Source: Candidatus Hydrogenedentota bacterium
GTDB taxonomy: Bacteria > Hydrogenedentota > Hydrogenedentia > Hydrogenedentales > CAITNO01
Assembly: GCA_903822375.1 (NCBI GenBank)
Contig: CAIJOU010000352.1
Span: 1 to 11,657, forward strand
DNA length: 11,657 bases
Direction of reading: 5' to 3'
Each line of letters starts with the position of its first letter. Positions within the stretch are counted from its first letter, which is position 1. The position numbers were made by a program, and so were the translations under genes. Of this stretch, positions 8,176 to 11,657 are shown piece by piece. Under the pieces are notes generated by a model. That model had not been told where the DNA came from and made no database searches. It saw only the letters and a program-made list of their open reading frames with translations.

Positions 8176-8182
8176 ATCCTTT
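8176..8182 (-). promoter_or_regulatory. Ribosome binding site of kdpB
   Basis: Minus-strand AAAGGAT, immediately after the kdpA stop codon and about nine bases before the ATG at 8167. It fixes the kdpB start at MAAKKH rather than at the upstream TTG. Confidence 0.75.
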
Positions 8183-9918
8183 CAATACAGCGCCGATGAT
8201 CCGGTCATGATGAAATGCTCAACGATCGGACCCAGGGCCAGCGCGGGAAAGAAGGTAAGCGCGCCCACAATGAGGACGGTCGCGACCAGCAGGACGGCAA
8301 AGGTGACTCCGTGCACGGGGAAGCTGCCGCCACTTGCGGGGACGATCTTCTTTCGGGCCAGACTCCCCGCCAGCGGGAGCAGGGGCAACAGCATGAGGAA
8401 GCGCCCGACAAGCGTGGCAAAGCCAAGCGTCGTGTTGTACCAGGGGGTGTTGGCAGACAGTCCGGCAAAGGCACTTCCGTTGTTGCCGGCACATGAGGAA
8501 TAGGCGTAGAGCATCTCGCTGAATCCGTGGGGACCGGCATTGGCCAACCCCGCCTGACCCCAGGCGCTGACGCAGGCCCAACCCGTGAATCCGAGCACCG
8601 ACAGGACGGCGGCCATGACAAAGAGGACGGCGAGCTTCACCTCGCCCGACTCTACCTTTTTGCCGAGATACTCGGGTGTCCGGCCCACCATGAGTCCGGC
8701 CAGAAACACGGTAAGTATGATGAAGACCATCATCCCGTACAGGCCCGAGCCCACGCCTCCGAAGATGATCTCGCCCAGTTCAATATTAACGAGCGGCACC
8801 AGGCCGCCCAAGGGCGTGAAGGAATCGTGCATCGCGTTCACCGCGCCGCAGGAGGCGTCGGTTGTGACCGTGGCGAACAGGGCGGAATTGAATATGCCAA
8901 AACGCAGTTCTTTGCCCTCCATGTTGCCGTCGGCGGCATCGACACCCAGCGCGGCGAGCCGCGGGTTGCCGGCCGACTCGGCCCACCAGCACAGCGTTAC
9001 GCCGGCCAGGAACACGAGAGCCATCACCGCCCACACGGTCCAGCCGTGACGCTGGTTCCCAACCATGCGGCCCAGGTAGTAGGTAAGCCCGCTGGGGATC
9101 AGGAAGATGGACAGCATCTGCAGGAAATTCGACAACGGCGTGGGGTTCTCATAGGGATGGGCGGCGTTGGCGTTGGTGAATCCGCCGCCGTTGGTGCCGA
9201 TCATTTTTATGGCGACCTGGGAGGCCATGGGACCCTGCGCAATGATCTGCGGTGCGACCCCGTCAACACCGGCCTTCATCTCCACCGGCGTCGCGGTGAT
9301 GTAGTTCTGGAAGTTCTGGAGCATGCCCTGCGACACCAGAAAGAGGGCAAACACCAGGCTGAGCGGAAGCAGAAGATACAGGGTCAGACGGACGATGTCC
9401 GCCCAGAAATTGCCGAGCGTCTGCATGCCCTGGCGCGCCACGCCGCGCACCAGCACAGCGGCCACGGCGATACCGACGGCCGCGCTTGTGAAGTTGTGCA
9501 GGGTAAGCGCCACCATTTGCGAGAAGTACGACATGGTCGTCTCACCGGCGTAGCTCTGCCAGTTGGTGTTGGTCGTGAAACTGGCGGCGGTGTTAAAAGA
9601 CAAGTCGGGGTTGAGTGAGCCAAACTGCCTCGGGTTCAGGGGCAGGAACGACTGCAGCCGGAGAATCGCATAGGTGAAGAGCATCCCCACGAGGCTGAAC
9701 AGGGCAATAGACAGGGCATACTGCCGCCAGTCCTGCTCATGGACCGGGTCCACGCCGCACACACGATAGATAAACCGCTCCGCAGGCTTCATGGCCGGGT
9801 CAAGAAACGTTGCGCCCTGGGCGTCCAGCACCCGCACCAGATACAGACCCATTGGTTTGGTGAGAGCCAATAGCAGTCCCAAGAACAGCGCAAGCTGAAT
9901 CCATCCAAAGATGTCCAT
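8182..9918 (-). CDS. kdpA: Potassium-transporting ATPase subunit A (KdpA)
   Basis: KdpA is the K+-selective membrane subunit of KdpFABC, related to the superfamily of K+ transporters with four channel-like repeats. The 578-residue product is slightly longer than E. coli KdpA (557). All four filter-region segments are visible: FNTAASFTTNTNWQ (108-121), GTNGGGFTNANAAHPYENP (241-259), TTDASCGAVNAMHDS (352-366) and SSCAGNNGSAFAG (474-486). Many hydrophobic helices lie between them. The ATG at 9918 has AAAGGAG (9928-9934) nine bases upstream, and the N-terminal helix WIQLALFLGLLLALTKPMG fits the family start. It is preceded by kdpF, but across 128 bp, most of which is an inverted-repeat element. 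It is followed by kdpB after 14 bp. Filter residues look intact, so it should be functional. Confidence 0.98.
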   Translation of the reverse strand: MDIFGWIQLALFLGLLLALTKPMGLYLVRVLDAQGATFLDPAMKPAERFIYRVCGVDPVHEQDWRQYALSIALFSLVGMLFTYAILRLQSFLPLNPRQFGSLNPDLSFNTAASFTTNTNWQSYAGETTMSYFSQMVALTLHNFTSAAVGIAVAAVLVRGVARQGMQTLGNFWADIVRLTLYLLLPLSLVFALFLVSQGMLQNFQNYITATPVEMKAGVDGVAPQIIAQGPMASQVAIKMIGTNGGGFTNANAAHPYENPTPLSNFLQMLSIFLIPSGLTYYLGRMVGNQRHGWTVWAVMALVFLAGVTLCWWAESAGNPRLAALGVDAADGNMEGKELRFGIFNSALFATVTTDASCGAVNAMHDSFTPLGGLVPLVNIELGEIIFGGVGSGLYGMMVFIILTVFLAGLMVGRTPEYLGKKVESGEVKLAVLFVMAAVLSVLGFTGWACVSAWGQAGLANAGPHGFSEMLYAYSSCAGNNGSAFAGLSANTPWYNTTLGFATLVGRFLMLLPLLPLAGSLARKKIVPASGGSFPVHGVTFAVLLVATVLIVGALTFFPALALGPIVEHFIMTGSSALY

Positions 9919-9936
9919 TAGTCAAAACTCCTTTGC

Positions 9937-10043
9937 GCGTCAGTGCGGGAAGGGCGAAGCCCGACGAGGCAATCTATTGAATCCATGGCCCCAGGTCTGG
10001 GTCCTGGCGGACTGGAGATTGCTTCGCTGCGCCCGCAATGACA
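9937..10043. repeat. Short inverted-repeat element (REP/MITE-like) between kdpF and kdpA
   Basis: The ends are inverted copies: 9939-9949 (GTCAGTGCGGG) pairs with 10032-10042 (CCCGCAATGAC) at 10 of 11 positions. A second inner pair, 9966-9975 with 10016-10025 (GAGGCAATCT against AGATTGCTTC), matches at 9 of 10. The centre has a further small stem, CCAGG (9991-9995) with CCTGG (10003-10007). Read on the minus strand the element starts 'TGTCATTGCGGGCGCAGCG' and continues 'AAGCAATCTC'. That is the consensus I associate with a dispersed intergenic repeat found in many bacterial genomes, whose spurious translation reads 'RAQRSNLQ'. The element begins three bases after the kdpF stop and ends about two bases before the kdpA ribosome binding site. 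Removing it would leave a gap of about 21 bp, similar to the rest of the operon, so it looks inserted. It has no coding capacity. The transcribed RNA could fold and affect kdpA expression (inference). Confidence 0.7.
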
Positions 10044-10046
10044 AAG

Positions 10047-10127
10047 CTAGAACCACTCGGGCCTGAGTACCGAGACAAACAGGTAGCCCAGCAGGGCCAC
10101 ACCAATCAGTCCGACCACAATATCCAT
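10047..10127 (-). CDS. kdpF: KdpF-like potassium pump small subunit
   Basis: This 26-residue peptide is nearly all one membrane helix: MDIVVGLIGVALLGYLFVSV followed by LRPEWF. Length, the LLGYL core and the short C-terminal tail ending in an acidic and an aromatic residue match KdpF, the small lipid-like subunit that stabilises KdpABC at the KdpA interface. Its position as the first gene before kdpA is the standard one. The ATG at 10127 has only a weak upstream purine stretch (GAAAGTGACAGCT), so translation initiation may be inefficient. The frame stays open upstream for 38 more codons, but that extension is not KdpF-like. The stop TAG is three bases before the inverted-repeat element that separates it from kdpA. 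Assignment is by pattern and context, as the peptide is too short for strong statistics. Confidence 0.85.
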   Translation of the reverse strand: MDIVVGLIGVALLGYLFVSVLRPEWF

Positions 10128-10184
10128 AGCTGTCACTTTCGACGCCCCTGGATGGCGTATGCAGCATCCCGGCGGCGACTTTAT

Positions 10185-10225
10185 GCGTTGGCAGAAGCGC
10201 CGCGCCGACGGCGCTTCTGCAACGC
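10185..10225. terminator. Strong hairpin between the APC permease and kdpF; possible terminator or leader structure
   Basis: A perfect 12-bp inverted repeat, GCAGAAGCGCCG (10191-10202) with its complement (10209-10220), has a six-base loop. It extends after one unpaired G (10190) by five more pairs (GCGTT 10185-10189 with AACGC 10221-10225), giving a 17-bp GC-rich stem. It lies 39 bp past the stop of the APC permease and 57 bp before kdpF, both on the minus strand. There is no run of U after the stem in either direction, so it is not a textbook intrinsic terminator. It may terminate or protect the permease transcript, or be part of the kdpF leader. I saw no convincing promoter or KdpE-type operator in 10128-10264. 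Confidence 0.45.
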
Positions 10226-10264
10226 CCTTCGTTTCGGGCATTCAACTGTGGTGCCGGCAACGGC

Positions 10265-11657
10265 CTATGCCACTCGTATGGGTATGATCATGAACGGAAT
10301 TCCGCGGGAATAGAGCCGCCGCTGAATCGCAAAAACGATGTAGTTGTGCAGCAGGCGCGTCACAAGCGTTTCCTCGGGAAACACCAACTGTCCCCCAAAA
10401 AACACGCAGTCTGGAAAGCGCTCACGCACGACGGGCACGATCTTTTCCACTTCCTCCACAACATCGGTTCCCAGAACAAAGAAACTCTCGGCATGCTTGC
10501 CCTGCCGTTTCATGAGACTCACATACTTGCCGAGGTCCGCTTTTGTCCGCTCTTTGAGCCCTGCGAGTTCCTGGGCTCCCTTGAAATTCCCCGCATCGAC
10601 GACACCCACCTCGACAAACACAAAGTTCTTGAAGGTCCTGTTAAAGAGCCGGATGATCCCAAACAGCGTGTGCAGGCCCAGTCCATTGAAACCGTTCACG
10701 AGTATCACCGCCGTCTCCGCCGCCGGGTCGCATTCGGGTTCAGGGACTTGTTCATTCTCGGAGATTTCCGCGGCGACCACAAGACTGTCCAAGCGTTTCA
10801 ACAACGCCCGAGTGCGACCGTAGTGGCGGCGGATGAGCGTTGCAAGAACCACAAGCCCCCCGGTGACCAGCAGTGTAACCCAGCCGCCGGATCCGAACTT
10901 CAGGACCGCCACGGACACGAGAATAAAGGAGGTCAATACGAGACCGATGCCATTGATGGCCAGTCCTTTCTTCCAGCGTTTGTCCACGGCGCGGGACTGC
11001 CACCAATGGCGCACCATGCCAAGTTGGGAAAGCACAAACGTGATGAACACGGTAATGCTGTAGAGAACGATCAGATACTGAACCGAACCGCCCGTGAATC
11101 CCACCAGCAGGAATGCCGCGCCGCCCATGAGCAGCACCCCGTTCTGGGTGACCAGCCGGTCGCTGAGCATGCCAAAACGGCTGGGAAGCCAACGGTCGAG
11201 CGCCATGTTTGCCAGAACGCGCGGCCCATCCAGGAAGCCGGTCTGGGCGGCCACAAAAAGAATTGCCCCTTCGGAAATCAACGTGATGAGGACGAATCCG
11301 CCGGCCAAGCCCCGCGGCCAAGTGGCGGTGACGTGTTCAAGCAGGACGGCGTTGAGCGTTTTGCCCGGTTCAAATTGAACCCGGCACAGGATATACGCCA
11401 GCATCAGTCCCATCACGGCAACAACCAGCGACGAGGCCATATAGACCATTGTCCGCTTTCCGGTCTTCACCTTTGGTTCGCGGAGAATGGGCAATCCGTT
11501 GCTGACCGCCTCGATTCCCGTGTAGGTTCCGGCGCCCATGCCGTAGGCGCGCAGCACCAGGAAGACCATGCCAAAGAATCCAAACTGGCTCGTCGCCGAA
11601 TGCGCGTCGCGGGCGGTGTTCCCAGCCAGGGCACCCAATTCCGGGAGATGCGAGCCA
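10265..11657 (-). CDS. APC-superfamily permease (amino acid or K+ transporter) with C-terminal cytoplasmic domain, 5' partial
   Basis: The frame is open through the right edge of the window. About 463 C-terminal residues are visible and the first part of the membrane domain is missing. The conserved APC segment GAGTYTGIEAVSNGLPILRE (about 41-60 of the visible part) is followed by REPKVKTGKRTM, typical of permeases annotated as amino acid transporters and also of the KimA (YdaO) potassium transporter branch. Roughly seven further membrane spans extend to about residue 275. The last 150 residues form a soluble domain. It starts AVILVNGFNGLGLHTLFGI (near 316-334) and ends FGGQLVFPEETLVTRLLHN, then AIQRRLYSRGIPFMIIPIRV. 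Such tails occur in KimA-like and related proteins. The gene is upstream of and codirectional with kdpF, 137 bp away, with a strong hairpin between. This position makes a potassium role plausible, but the substrate cannot be decided from sequence alone. Confidence 0.88.
   Translation of the reverse strand, partial: GSHLPELGALAGNTARDAHSATSQFGFFGMVFLVLRAYGMGAGTYTGIEAVSNGLPILREPKVKTGKRTMVYMASSLVVAVMGLMLAYILCRVQFEPGKTLNAVLLEHVTATWPRGLAGGFVLITLISEGAILFVAAQTGFLDGPRVLANMALDRWLPSRFGMLSDRLVTQNGVLLMGGAAFLLVGFTGGSVQYLIVLYSITVFITFVLSQLGMVRHWWQSRAVDKRWKKGLAINGIGLVLTSFILVSVAVLKFGSGGWVTLLVTGGLVVLATLIRRHYGRTRALLKRLDSLVVAAEISENEQVPEPECDPAAETAVILVNGFNGLGLHTLFGIIRLFNRTFKNFVFVEVGVVDAGNFKGAQELAGLKERTKADLGKYVSLMKRQGKHAESFFVLGTDVVEEVEKIVPVVRERFPDCVFFGGQLVFPEETLVTRLLHNYIVFAIQRRLYSRGIPFMIIPIRVA

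Noticed and set aside
8168..8185. TTG start for kdpB overlapping the kdpA stop
   Set aside because: The AAAGGA ribosome binding site lies downstream of this TTG and is correctly spaced for the ATG at 8167, which gives the family-like N-terminus.
8527..9618. 363-codon plus-strand frame opposite kdpA
   Set aside because: Antisense shadow with His/Gly/Arg-rich low-information sequence; kdpA on the minus strand is unambiguous.
9940..10260. 106-codon minus-strand frame covering the kdpF region and the repeat
   Set aside because: It runs through the inverted-repeat element and reads its characteristic spurious 'RAQRSNLQ' translation. KdpF is in a different frame here.

Overview
The window comes from a GC-rich bacterial chromosome. 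I count one partial gene at each edge and six complete genes between them. Shine-Dalgarno sites are clear (AAGGAG-type) and genes are tightly packed. The organism is probably in or near the Planctomycetes/Verrucomicrobia/Lentisphaerae group or the Hydrogenedentes. This rests mainly on the first gene, whose soluble domain and C-terminal 'DPW-G-PL-Y ... YS-G-NG-DE-G' tail resemble proteins I associate with those lineages. Treat the taxonomy as a weak inference.

Layout, left to right. (1) Positions 2-2362, plus strand: a large unrecognised protein with about eight membrane segments and a long soluble part; its 5' end lies outside the window. (2) 2486-3826, plus strand: a sodium:alanine/glycine symporter of the AGCS family. 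(3) 3863-10127, minus strand: a potassium-pump operon reading kdpF-kdpA-kdpB-kdpC-kdpD-like, convergent with the symporter. (4) 10265 to the window end, minus strand: the C-terminal 463 residues or so of an APC-superfamily permease with a cytoplasmic tail domain.

The kdp genes encode the KdpFABC P-type ATPase for high-affinity K+ uptake. KdpA carries the four selectivity-filter segments, KdpB the DKTGT phosphorylation site and the TGES loop, KdpC is the single-span accessory subunit, and KdpF is a 26-residue membrane peptide.

The most unusual item is the last gene of the operon. It begins like the sensor KdpD (Walker ATP-binding KdpD domain, then a universal-stress-protein domain). Where KdpD would have four membrane spans and a histidine kinase, it has a proline-rich linker and a PTS EIIA (PtsN/fructose-type) domain with the phosphoacceptor histidine in GVAFPHAR. 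No histidine kinase and no KdpE are present. In E. coli the separate PtsN (EIIA-Ntr) protein binds KdpD and controls its activity, so this gene looks like a natural fusion of the two partners. It suggests a soluble, PTS-linked way of controlling potassium uptake without the classical two-component system.

The operon also holds a roughly 107 bp inverted-repeat element filling the kdpF-kdpA gap almost exactly, and a strong 17-bp-stem hairpin between the APC permease and kdpF. No rRNA, tRNA, CRISPR array, transposase or phage gene was seen.
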